Notes under the pieces: generated by a model
The model's input: the letters and a program-made list of their open reading frames with translations, nothing else
What the model was told of the DNA's origin: nothing
The model's database searches: none
From: Paenibacillus camelliae
GTDB lineage: Bacteria > Bacillota > Bacilli > Paenibacillales > Paenibacillaceae
Direction of reading: 5' to 3'
Assembly: GCF_023715345.1 (NCBI RefSeq)
Contig: NZ_JAMBNY010000001.1
Location: 620,001 to 684,000, forward strand
Length of the DNA stretch: 64,000 nucleotides
Program-made: the position numbers and the translations under genes
Shown here: in pieces, positions 36,561 to 43,937 of the stretch
Layout: every line of letters starts with the position of its first letter
Position numbering within the stretch: the stretch's first letter is position 1

Positions 36561-36971
36561 ATGCCGATCAAAACCTTTATGTCTTATGTTTATCACCCAT
36601 TTTTAAGTCTTCTGTGTATGTCCTTTTTATGTATGGCAACTGTTCTGATGCTTGATGATCTTAATTATTCATTGCAGTCTTTTTCTGTTAATGATTCAAT
36701 TCTAATGTTGTTATACAGCGCTTTATTTATGCTTTATCCAATCCTTGTTACAGCCTTTGCACTACCTTCATTAATGGTGGATTACTTCCAGGTTAAATAT
36801 TGGGCTCGCACCGTATGTTTTATTGTACTGGGAGTAGTATGCATGTTTCTCAATACGATTCTAAGCGACTACGGCTTCCTATATGTCGTCATTGCCATCA
36901 GCTTTTCGGTGGTTGATTATTTCGTCCATAAATACCAACGTCGTTCCGCGCGCAATAACCATCATCGCTGA
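36561..36971 (+). CDS. Small membrane protein, unknown
   Basis: 136 residues starting MPIKTFMSYVYHPF; ATG 36561 follows AAGAGGTC, and the longer frame from 36393 has no site. Four hydrophobic helices are visible (LLCMSFLCMATVLML; ILMLLYSALFMLYPILV; ARTVCFIVLGVVCMFL; FLYVVIAISFSVVDYF). The last residues, RRSARNNHHR, and the stop codon lie in DNA that resembles and then becomes the 36-bp repeat, so the original C terminus may have been replaced by repeat insertion. Confidence 0.65.
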   Translation: MPIKTFMSYVYHPFLSLLCMSFLCMATVLMLDDLNYSLQSFSVNDSILMLLYSALFMLYPILVTAFALPSLMVDYFQVKYWARTVCFIVLGVVCMFLNTILSDYGFLYVVIAISFSVVDYFVHKYQRRSARNNHHR

Positions 36972-37131
36972 ACATTCAGCGTTCCGCACAAATACCTCCA
37001 TCGCTGAACATTCAACGTTACACACGAATACCTCCATCGCTGAACATTCAACGTTACACACAAATACCTCCATCGCTGAACATTCCTGCGGAATGAGGCG
37101 CTGATAGAGGTATTGTGCTTCACTGAGGCTT
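36967..37131. repeat. 36-bp tandem repeat with inverted end segment
   Basis: Three head-to-tail 36-bp units begin at 36967, 37003 and 37039, each starting GCTGAACATTC and ending AATACCTCCATC. A fourth, modified unit from 37075 reads GCTGAACATTCCTGCGGAATG and then an inverted GATAGAGGTATT, so AATACCTC(C)ATC can pair across it. Adjacent units have no unique spacers. Because 36 is a multiple of three, the units give false 12-residue protein repeats on both strands. Confidence 0.85.
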
Positions 37132-37185
37132 TATTCTTCTTTCGCTTATACTGAGATGTTTTCTTGTTGGACGAATCAGGTTGTT

Positions 37186-37280
37186 GCTGAACATTCAGCG
37201 TTCCGCACGAATATCTCCATCGCTGAACATTCCTGCGGAATGAGGGGCGCTGATGGAGGTATTGTGCTTCACTGAGGCTT
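37186..37280. repeat. Second copy of the 36-bp repeat plus hairpin end
   Basis: One 36-bp unit (37186-37221) is followed by the same hairpin-forming end segment as at 37075: CATTCCTGCGGAATG, GATGGAGGTATT, then TGTGCTTCACTGAGGCT. The unit's AATATCTCCATC pairs with GATGGAGGTATT with one wobble. It ends 2 bp before the first long unit of the structured array. Confidence 0.8.
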
Positions 37281-37281
37281 A

Positions 37282-37890
37282 TCGACTAAACTGCAGCACG
37301 TTACTTCGTAATCAAAGTCGGATATTTGAACTCCCCCTTACAATGAAGGTTCAAATATTCGGCTTTCAGGACCAAGAAGATGGAGCGCTAGTAGAAAACA
37401 AGTAGCGCAGCGTACGTTTTTGGTACGTGAGCAACGGAGTTTTCGCTAGCGCTCCATATTCGACGTCGACTAAACTACACCGCGTTACTTCGTCATCAAA
37501 GTCGGATATTTGAACTACCTCTTACAATGAAGGTTCAAAACGTTCGGCTTTCAGGACCAAGAAGATGGGGTAAAACTAGAAAACGAGGAGCGCAGCGTAC
37601 GTTTTTGGTACGTGAGCACCAGAGTTTTCGGTTGAACCCCATATTCGACGTCGACTAAACTACACCGCGTTACTTCGTCATCAAAGTCGTGCGTTTTGAA
37701 CTTCCCCTTACAATGAAGGTTCAAAACGTTCGGCTTTCAGGACCAAGAAGATGGGGTAAAACTAGAAATCGAGGAGCGCAGCGTACGTTTTTGGTACGTG
37801 AGCACCAGAGTTTTCGGTTGAACCCCATATTCGACGTCGACTAAACTACACCGCGTTACATCGTCATCAAAGTCGTGCGTTTTGAACTTC
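37282..37890. repeat. Tandem array A of about 185-bp structured units
   Basis: Three full units (37282-37465, 37466-37650, 37651-37836) and a truncated one (37837-37890, ending 3 bp before the GH42 stop codon). Unit borders are the palindrome TCGACGTCGA. Each unit has a stem P1 around a CTTACAATGAA loop, a linker with TTTCAGGACCAAGAAGATGG, then a long stem P2 ending in GAAAAC/GTTTTC with an internal loop GAGGAGCGCA/GAGCACCAGA and an apical stem GCGTAC/GTACGT. P1 and P2 sequences differ between units but remain paired. No coding frame is supported. The same architecture recurs at 55283-55735. Possible structured RNA or foldback element. Confidence 0.85.
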
Positions 37891-37892
37891 TG

Positions 37893-39920
37893 CTAATACC
37901 TTTTAATGATCATTACGCCTTTTTGAGGTACTTGAACCTCCCCACTAACCTCCCGATCCGTTAGCAGATCGACACCTGCGATACTTCCCAAATTCACTTT
38001 AGCTTCTTCGGCATTATGATTAAGCACGAACAAGTAACGATGCTCGCCTTTTACTCGCTCAGTTACCTCTACTCCAGCTACAGGCTCAACAAGCGGCTTA
38101 ATTCCACGCTGGTCGATGATTGTTTCTACGAGGTCAGAGAGGAATGCATCGTCTCCATTCGTAGCAACATACCATGCATCTCCTTTACCAAATGCATTGC
38201 GAGTCAGCGTCGGCATGCCTTTATAGAAATCTGTACCATACGTGGCAAGCACCTCTGCACCCTCACTATGGATGAGGTCACATAGGATGTTGCACGAATA
38301 AGTTCCGTTCAATTTTCCGTATTGCTCATTCATGACGATTTCATTGCTTTGCGATGGTAGCAGTGCATCGATTTCCTCTGCCCAAATGCCTAGCACCTTG
38401 CGCAGCTCACCTGGATATCCACCAATCGTTACAATATCATTCTCATTAACAATCCCGCTGAAGAAGGTTGTAATAAACGTCCCACCACCAGCAACAAATG
38501 CTTCAACCTTTTCTGCGAAGCCAGGCTTCACCATATACATGACCGGAGCAACGACGATTTCGTATTTATCGAATTGCTCTTCTACGCTTATCATGTCTGC
38601 TTGAATATTATGCTTGAAGAATGCATCATAATAGCGATGAACTTGATCAACATATTTCAAATCGATCGTTGGGCCGCTCGTTAGATCAAGTGCCCAACGG
38701 TTTTCCCAGTCGTACACGATACCAACCTTAGATTGATGGCGTGAATCTAGCAGCTCATCTCCTAGCTTAACAAGCTCATTGCCAAGCTCCGTCACTTCAC
38801 GGAACACACGAGTATGCTCATGTCCAACATGCTCGATTACTGCTCCATGATACTTTTCGCAAGCACCGATCGAGCGTCTAAGCTGGAAGAACATTACCGT
38901 ATCTGCACCATGCGCTACCGCCTGATAGCTCCACAGTCGCATAACTCCTGGACGCTTTAAGGAATTGTACGGCTGCCAGTTTTGCTGGCTCGGTGTTTGT
39001 TCCATTAGCATGAACGGCTGTCCGCCTTTTAGTCCACGCATAAGTGCATGGGACATTGCCGTAAAGCTAAACGGAGTATCTAAGGATGGGTAGTTATCCC
39101 AAGAAACAACATCCATTGCTTTCCCCCACTTGAAGTAGTCCAGCTCAGGGTACGTTCCCATCAAATTCGTTGTAATTTGAACATCCTTAGAATGCTGACG
39201 GATAGCATCATATTCGAGCTTAAAGCATACTAGCAAACTATCAGATTGGAATCTGCGGTAATCTAGTGAAATCGTTTGGAAATTCGTACGATTGCCTGCC
39301 CATTCCTCACTAATCGCGTTCGGTGGAACGATTTCTGCCCAATCATAGAATGTATGCCCCCAGAATGACGTGTACCATGCTTTGTTCAATGCTTCGATCG
39401 TTTGATAACGCTCTTTCAGCCAACCGCGGAACGCTTCAGCACAATTGTCACAATAGCAGTAACCGCCATATTCATTGGAGATATGCCAGACGACTAATCC
39501 CTCGTGCGAGCTATAGCGTTCTGCCAAGCGAGAAGCCAGCTCTACGGAATATTTACGATACGTTGGGCTATTCGGGCATGAATTATGCCTTCCGCCAAAT
39601 TTACGCTTACGCCCTTCATAGTCAACACGTGTTACATCAGGGTAACGATGAGCCATCCATGCTGGATGGTGTGCTGTACTTGTTGCAAGACAAATATAGA
39701 TATTATCATGAGTCAATCGCTCAATGATAGAGTCAAGGCGTGAAAAATCATACGTATCCTCCGAAGGCTGTATCGCAGCCCACGAAAAAACGTTCACCGT
39801 TGCAATATCAATATTCGCAAGCTTAAACATGCGAATATCTTCTTCCATAGTTGCAGCATCCCACTGCTCAGGGTTATAGTCGCCGCCATACCATAGCTTA
39901 GGCAATTTATCATTAATCAT
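37893..39920 (-). CDS. GH42 beta-galactosidase
   Basis: 675 residues, the normal GH42 size, with no signal peptide, so it acts on imported oligosaccharides. Its (beta/alpha)8 barrel starts LWYGGDYNPEQW; the acid/base Glu is in VVWHISNEYGGYCYC near residue 150, and the nucleophile Glu in PFMLMEQTPSQQNW near residue 310. The C-terminal A-type trimerisation and beta domains follow (GVMIIKRY end). The family cleaves beta-galactosides. It is the last gene after a sugar ABC importer, with GGAG before ATG 39920. A truncated structured repeat abuts its stop codon. Confidence 0.94.
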   Translation of the reverse strand: MINDKLPKLWYGGDYNPEQWDAATMEEDIRMFKLANIDIATVNVFSWAAIQPSEDTYDFSRLDSIIERLTHDNIYICLATSTAHHPAWMAHRYPDVTRVDYEGRKRKFGGRHNSCPNSPTYRKYSVELASRLAERYSSHEGLVVWHISNEYGGYCYCDNCAEAFRGWLKERYQTIEALNKAWYTSFWGHTFYDWAEIVPPNAISEEWAGNRTNFQTISLDYRRFQSDSLLVCFKLEYDAIRQHSKDVQITTNLMGTYPELDYFKWGKAMDVVSWDNYPSLDTPFSFTAMSHALMRGLKGGQPFMLMEQTPSQQNWQPYNSLKRPGVMRLWSYQAVAHGADTVMFFQLRRSIGACEKYHGAVIEHVGHEHTRVFREVTELGNELVKLGDELLDSRHQSKVGIVYDWENRWALDLTSGPTIDLKYVDQVHRYYDAFFKHNIQADMISVEEQFDKYEIVVAPVMYMVKPGFAEKVEAFVAGGGTFITTFFSGIVNENDIVTIGGYPGELRKVLGIWAEEIDALLPSQSNEIVMNEQYGKLNGTYSCNILCDLIHSEGAEVLATYGTDFYKGMPTLTRNAFGKGDAWYVATNGDDAFLSDLVETIIDQRGIKPLVEPVAGVEVTERVKGEHRYLFVLNHNAEEAKVNLGSIAGVDLLTDREVSGEVQVPQKGVMIIKRY

Positions 39921-39944
39921 CTTATCTCTCCTCTTAATACAGCG

Positions 39945-39966
39945 AAGAGCCCATCGCTGGGCTCTT
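39945..39966 (-). promoter_or_regulatory. Intercistronic hairpin between binding protein and GH42 genes
   Basis: AAGAGCCCA (39945-39953) pairs with TGGGCTCTT (39958-39966) around a tetraloop. It sits after the solute-binding-protein stop codon and before GH42. There is no T-run, so it is more likely an mRNA stabiliser or partial terminator than a full stop. Confidence 0.55.
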
Positions 39967-39983
39967 GCCTATAAACTATGCTA

Positions 39984-41678
39984 TTACTTAGACCACATTT
40001 CAACGCGTTTCTTAATAAGCTCTGAATATTCAGCGTTCATTTTAGCTACGTTGATTTTATCTAGCTCAGCCATGAACTCATCATATACTTTATCAAAGTC
40101 AGCTGGATCAGCTAGAATCGCTTGTGGAATATATTTCTTCATAATGTCTTGAGATTTTTGGAAGATAACGTTAGCGTCAGAAGCAGTATCGAAGTTAATT
40201 GTCCAACCTGCACCGTATGCACGCTCTTTGAATGCATCATCTGCTGGCCAGAAATCTTTGTATACTGTTTTTCCGTATGCAGCAAGAGTTTTCTTATCTG
40301 CTTCGGAGTATTGAGCAACAATTTGGTCTGGGAAGTTTGTAGTGAAGTAGTTGCCTGTAGAATCAAGCACACCATCACCATAACGAGCAGACATAAAGTA
40401 GTTACCAATACCTGTTTGCTTTTTGAACGTGTTGTTGTCATTTACTTTCATATCTAGAACTTCAGGAATGATTACACGTTTACCGTCTTCCACAGTATAG
40501 TGTTGACCTTCAATACCCCAGTTTACAAGAATTTGACCTTCTTCAGAAGCTAGGTAGTCTAGGAATTTAATGATACGAACTGGATCTTTTGCATCAACTG
40601 TAATACCAATACCATAGCTCGCTAGGTAACCAGTACCCATGAACGAAGCATCTTGATAGCTTTCGTCAAGCGTTACAGGGAAGTTTGCATACGTTTGTTC
40701 GAACTTGCCTTCAGCTTTCAATGCGTTTTCAGCTTCAGCATAATCCCAGTCTTGGTCGATAATACCTAGTACGCGACCAGATGCAATTTTAGATTTATAT
40801 TGATCGTATTTTTGAACGAAAGACTCTTTGTCAAGCAAGCCGATATCGTTCATATGGTTCAACCAACGGAAGTACTCTCTTTCTTCAGGACGTTGGTAGT
40901 GCATAATAACTTCATACGTGTCTTGGTTAACATAGAACTCACCATCATCTGGTGCACCTGTTGCATAGAACGCAGGGTTTGTAACAGAGATAAGGATCTG
41001 CCACTCACCACCATTTAGAGATAGACCAATACGAGGTTGACCATCCTCAGTTGTTGGGTTTTTCTCTAGGTATGTTTTAATTGCATTTTCGTAGTCTTTT
41101 ACAGTTTTAATTTCTGGGTAACCAAGCTCTTCAAGCACTTGGTGCTGAATTTGGAAGCCGCCGCCAGCATCAAAGTATGTTTGACCAACACCATCAAGCG
41201 GAAGAACATAGATGGAATCGTCTTCTGCACTGTGAACAAGACGGTTGATATACTCACCATATACTTTCATGATGTTAGGTGCATGCTCTTCAAGCAATGG
41301 ACGAAGATCGATTAATGCACCCGCATCAACTAGCTTGTTCACATTACCTTTAGGCATAACTAGATCTGGATACTCATCACTTGCAACCATAAGTGCGAAC
41401 ATATCTGCATCAGAGCCGCCAACAGGGAACTCCTGCTCGATCGTAATACCTGTTTTCTCTTTAATGAACTTACCGATATCACTTTGCATGTTATCCCATT
41501 GCGGGTTTGCATCTCCAGATGCAAGGCGAAGCGTCATTGGTTCAAGGCTAGCTTCTTCACCAGAATTGCTGCTGCCTGAGTTTGTTGAACCTGCATTGTT
41601 GCTGTTGTTGCCGCAAGCTGCCAAGAACAACATTGTCATAACTAGCAGCAAGCTTAGACCCAATTTTACTTTCTTCAT
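39984..41678 (-). CDS. Sugar ABC transporter solute-binding lipoprotein (LplA-like)
   Basis: 564 residues. The N terminus is a lipoprotein signal with lipobox LFLAACGNN, followed by an Asn/Ser-rich linker, then a family-1 type binding-protein fold of about 500 residues. It would capture an oligosaccharide outside the membrane and pass it to the two permeases encoded upstream (41766-43643). GGGAGG precedes ATG 41678. Hairpins lie on both sides of the gene. No ATPase gene is in the cluster, so a shared MsmX-type ATPase is expected. Confidence 0.92.
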   Translation of the reverse strand: MKKVKLGLSLLLVMTMLFLAACGNNSNNAGSTNSGSSNSGEEASLEPMTLRLASGDANPQWDNMQSDIGKFIKEKTGITIEQEFPVGGSDADMFALMVASDEYPDLVMPKGNVNKLVDAGALIDLRPLLEEHAPNIMKVYGEYINRLVHSAEDDSIYVLPLDGVGQTYFDAGGGFQIQHQVLEELGYPEIKTVKDYENAIKTYLEKNPTTEDGQPRIGLSLNGGEWQILISVTNPAFYATGAPDDGEFYVNQDTYEVIMHYQRPEEREYFRWLNHMNDIGLLDKESFVQKYDQYKSKIASGRVLGIIDQDWDYAEAENALKAEGKFEQTYANFPVTLDESYQDASFMGTGYLASYGIGITVDAKDPVRIIKFLDYLASEEGQILVNWGIEGQHYTVEDGKRVIIPEVLDMKVNDNNTFKKQTGIGNYFMSARYGDGVLDSTGNYFTTNFPDQIVAQYSEADKKTLAAYGKTVYKDFWPADDAFKERAYGAGWTINFDTASDANVIFQKSQDIMKKYIPQAILADPADFDKVYDEFMAELDKINVAKMNAEYSELIKKRVEMWSK

Positions 41679-41714
41679 GTTAGTGCCTCCCTTTTTATGT
41701 GTGTTTGTATATTA

Positions 41715-41745
41715 TGAGATGCTTAGCTTTAGGTCAAGCATCTCA
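41715..41745 (-). promoter_or_regulatory. Intercistronic hairpin before the binding-protein gene
   Basis: TGAGATGCTT (41715-41724) pairs with AAGCATCTCA (41736-41745), between the permease stop and the binding-protein ribosome site. There is no T-run on the minus strand. Such stems often set different transcript levels within importer operons. Confidence 0.55.
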
Positions 41746-41765
41746 GTAATATCAATGAAGCTTGA

Positions 41766-42671
41766 TTAGCTTTTTACTGCTCCAAGAGTCATCCCTTTAA
41801 CAAAGTATTTTTGAAGGAATGGGTAAACGACTAAGATCGGAACAGTTACAACGATAGTAATCGCCATTTTAATGGACTCCGGAGAAACGGATGCAATGGC
41901 TTGCTGTGCATTCGGATCACGGTAGTTTGTACTCGATGAGGTAGATTGTAGAACCTTCATCAGCTCATACTGCAACGTCGTTAATTCTGGACTACGACTG
42001 TTGTACAGATACGTATCAAACCAAGCGTTCCAGTGTCCTACCGCAACGAACAGTGCGATAGTAGCCAATACTGGCGTACAGAGCGGAAGGATGACCTTCC
42101 AGAAGATTACGAAGTCATTGGCTCCATCCAGCTTAGCAGATTCTTGCAGCGCAAGCGGCAAGCCGTCAATGTAGGAGCGAACAATAAACACGTTCCATAC
42201 ACTTAATAGTGCAGGCAGTAGATAAACCTCGAATGTACCAATTAGGCCAAGGTGACGCATAAGCATGTAGCCTGGGATTAATCCGCCAGAGAAGTACATC
42301 GTTGTCGCGAATAACGGTGACATCCATTTACGAGCTTGGAAATCTACGCGGCTAAGCGTGTAGGCAAGCATCGAAGCCGTTAGTACACCGATCAAAGTAC
42401 CTAATACGGTACGAATGACTGTGTTTTGTAAACCAGTTAATAATGTGTCATATGCAAAAATGGTTTTATAGTTTTCAAGTGTGAACTCACGCGGATAGAT
42501 CGAGATCCCGCCGCGAACGGTATCAACGGAGTCATTAAATGAAATCGCTAATACGTTAAGGAATGGATAAAGCGTTACAATACCTACGACAATCATGAAG
42601 AGGATATTGAATACATCAAACGATTTATCCCCAAATGAGCGTTGATTCAACAGACCTTTTTGTGTACTCAT
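41766..42671 (-). CDS. Sugar ABC transporter permease (LplC/MalG-like)
   Basis: 301 residues with six membrane helices. The EAA loop that contacts the ATPase is ALQESAKLDGANDFVIFWKV followed by ILPLCTPVLAT, and the C terminus ends VKGMTLGAVKS, characteristic of LplC-type proteins. Second permease of the importer, 12 nt after the first. Confidence 0.93.
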   Translation of the reverse strand: MSTQKGLLNQRSFGDKSFDVFNILFMIVVGIVTLYPFLNVLAISFNDSVDTVRGGISIYPREFTLENYKTIFAYDTLLTGLQNTVIRTVLGTLIGVLTASMLAYTLSRVDFQARKWMSPLFATTMYFSGGLIPGYMLMRHLGLIGTFEVYLLPALLSVWNVFIVRSYIDGLPLALQESAKLDGANDFVIFWKVILPLCTPVLATIALFVAVGHWNAWFDTYLYNSRSPELTTLQYELMKVLQSTSSSTNYRDPNAQQAIASVSPESIKMAITIVVTVPILVVYPFLQKYFVKGMTLGAVKS

Positions 42672-42683
42672 CGTTATCTCCTC

Positions 42684-43643
42684 CTAGATGACAGATTCTT
42701 TCGTAACCTTTTTGTAAATAAAGTTGGCAAGGAATACGAGAATGATGCTGACTACCGAGTTGAAAATACCGATTGCCGTACCATAAGAATACCTACTTAA
42801 ATTTATCCCGTAATTCAGTGCATAAAGGTCTAAGACTTCCGCATAATCGTTAACTAACGGATTACTTAGCAAGAATTGCTTTTCAAAACCGATACTGATT
42901 AAGTGACCAATTGAAAGAATGAACAATACCATAAACGTCGTGCGAATACCAGGAAGTGTGATATGCCACATTTTTCTGAAGCGTCCCGCTCCATCTACTG
43001 TTGAAGCTTCGTACAGCTCAGGATCTATTCCAGACATCGCCGCGAGGAAGATAATAGTGTTCCAGCCTGTTTCCTTCCATGCATCAGCGATTGTTACAAT
43101 ACCCCAGAACCATTCACCTTTGGCCATAAACTGAATTGGCTGATCAATAATATGCAGTGCCATTAAAAGTTCATTGACAGCGCCACCGTCTGTAGACAGC
43201 ATTTTCGTAACGATCCCTGATACAACAACCCACGATACAAAGTGTGGCAAGTATGCAATGGTTTGAATCGTCCGTTTGAAAAATTGCTGACGGAGCTCAT
43301 TTAGCAAGAGTGCAAATATTACGGGAACTGTAAAACTAACGATTAGTCCCATTGAGCTCATTGCTAGCGTATTGCGTAGAACTAGATAGAAACGCTCGTC
43401 CGAGAAAAGCTCAATAAAATGCTTAAATCCGACCCAATCCTGATTAAGTATATTGTTACGTGGTCGATAGTTTTGGAAGGCCATCAACCATCCCCAAATT
43501 GGTACGTAACTAAAAACAATAATCCAAATAACAAATGGTAGAGACATAAAATATAAATATTTCTGTTGTACCATTGTTCGAAAGAAACGCTTCGTACTGC
43601 TTATTTTCGCTACGCTGTTTTGATTTGATGTTTGCGATTTCAT
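42684..43643 (-). CDS. Sugar ABC transporter permease (LplB-like)
   Basis: 319 residues from ATG 43643, preceded by TAGGAGG at 7-nt spacing; the longer frame to 43673 includes that site. Six membrane helices; the EAA loop reads ELYEASTVDGAGRFRKMWHI then TLPGIRTTF. First gene of the importer operon (permease, permease, binding protein, GH42). A candidate catabolite-response element lies about 70 bp upstream. Confidence 0.93.
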   Translation of the reverse strand: MKSQTSNQNSVAKISSTKRFFRTMVQQKYLYFMSLPFVIWIIVFSYVPIWGWLMAFQNYRPRNNILNQDWVGFKHFIELFSDERFYLVLRNTLAMSSMGLIVSFTVPVIFALLLNELRQQFFKRTIQTIAYLPHFVSWVVVSGIVTKMLSTDGGAVNELLMALHIIDQPIQFMAKGEWFWGIVTIADAWKETGWNTIIFLAAMSGIDPELYEASTVDGAGRFRKMWHITLPGIRTTFMVLFILSIGHLISIGFEKQFLLSNPLVNDYAEVLDLYALNYGINLSRYSYGTAIGIFNSVVSIILVFLANFIYKKVTKESVI

Positions 43644-43711
43644 TCGATTTCCTCCTACCCTCAAGATGCTCAATCAATACGTATCATTTTCGTACCCTTA
43701 GTTTAGTACAA

Positions 43712-43727
43712 ATGTAAGCGCTCAAAT
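43712..43727 (-). promoter_or_regulatory. Candidate CcpA (cre) site
   Basis: ATGTAAGCGCTCAAAT matches the cre consensus WTGNAANCGNWNNCW except for the C near the right end. It lies about 70 bp upstream of the importer operon start, where a CcpA operator would repress use of the sugar when glucose is present. Confidence 0.45.
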
Positions 43728-43852
43728 ACCCAAATAATTTGTCATAAAATCATATAACTTTATCGATTTTCACTGCAAAAAACAAAAAAATAACGAGACA
43801 CTCCTGAAAAATCACCTTATTTTCATATATTATTTGGACAACGGCAAAAAAA

Positions 43853-43896
43853 ATATGCCCAAAACCAAACATGGATTAATTTGGCTTAAGGCATAT
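43853..43896 (-). terminator. Terminator of the two-component system genes
   Basis: ATATGCC (43853-43859) pairs with GGCATAT (43890-43896), with an inner CCAAA/TTTGG arm; on the minus strand a run of eight T follows. It lies about 40 nt after the response-regulator stop. Confidence 0.8.
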
Positions 43897-43937
43897 GTAA
43901 TAGAGTTTTAACAATAATTAACGTTAAACGTAATGCT

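Noticed and set aside
36879..37104. Frames on both strands encoding 12-residue repeats (such as MEVFVCNVECSA and TNTSIAEHSTLH)
   Set aside because: Artefact of 36-bp tandem DNA repeats, a multiple of three; no ribosome site and the frames end with the repeats.
36967..37280. CRISPR array
   Set aside because: The 36-bp units are directly adjacent without unique spacers, and no cas genes are present.
37282..37890. Retron, diversity-generating or group II intron element
   Set aside because: No reverse transcriptase gene or intron-domain motifs near either array.
41245..41769. 174-residue + strand frame
   Set aside because: Antisense shadow of the solute-binding protein; composition follows the opposite strand and there is no ribosome site.
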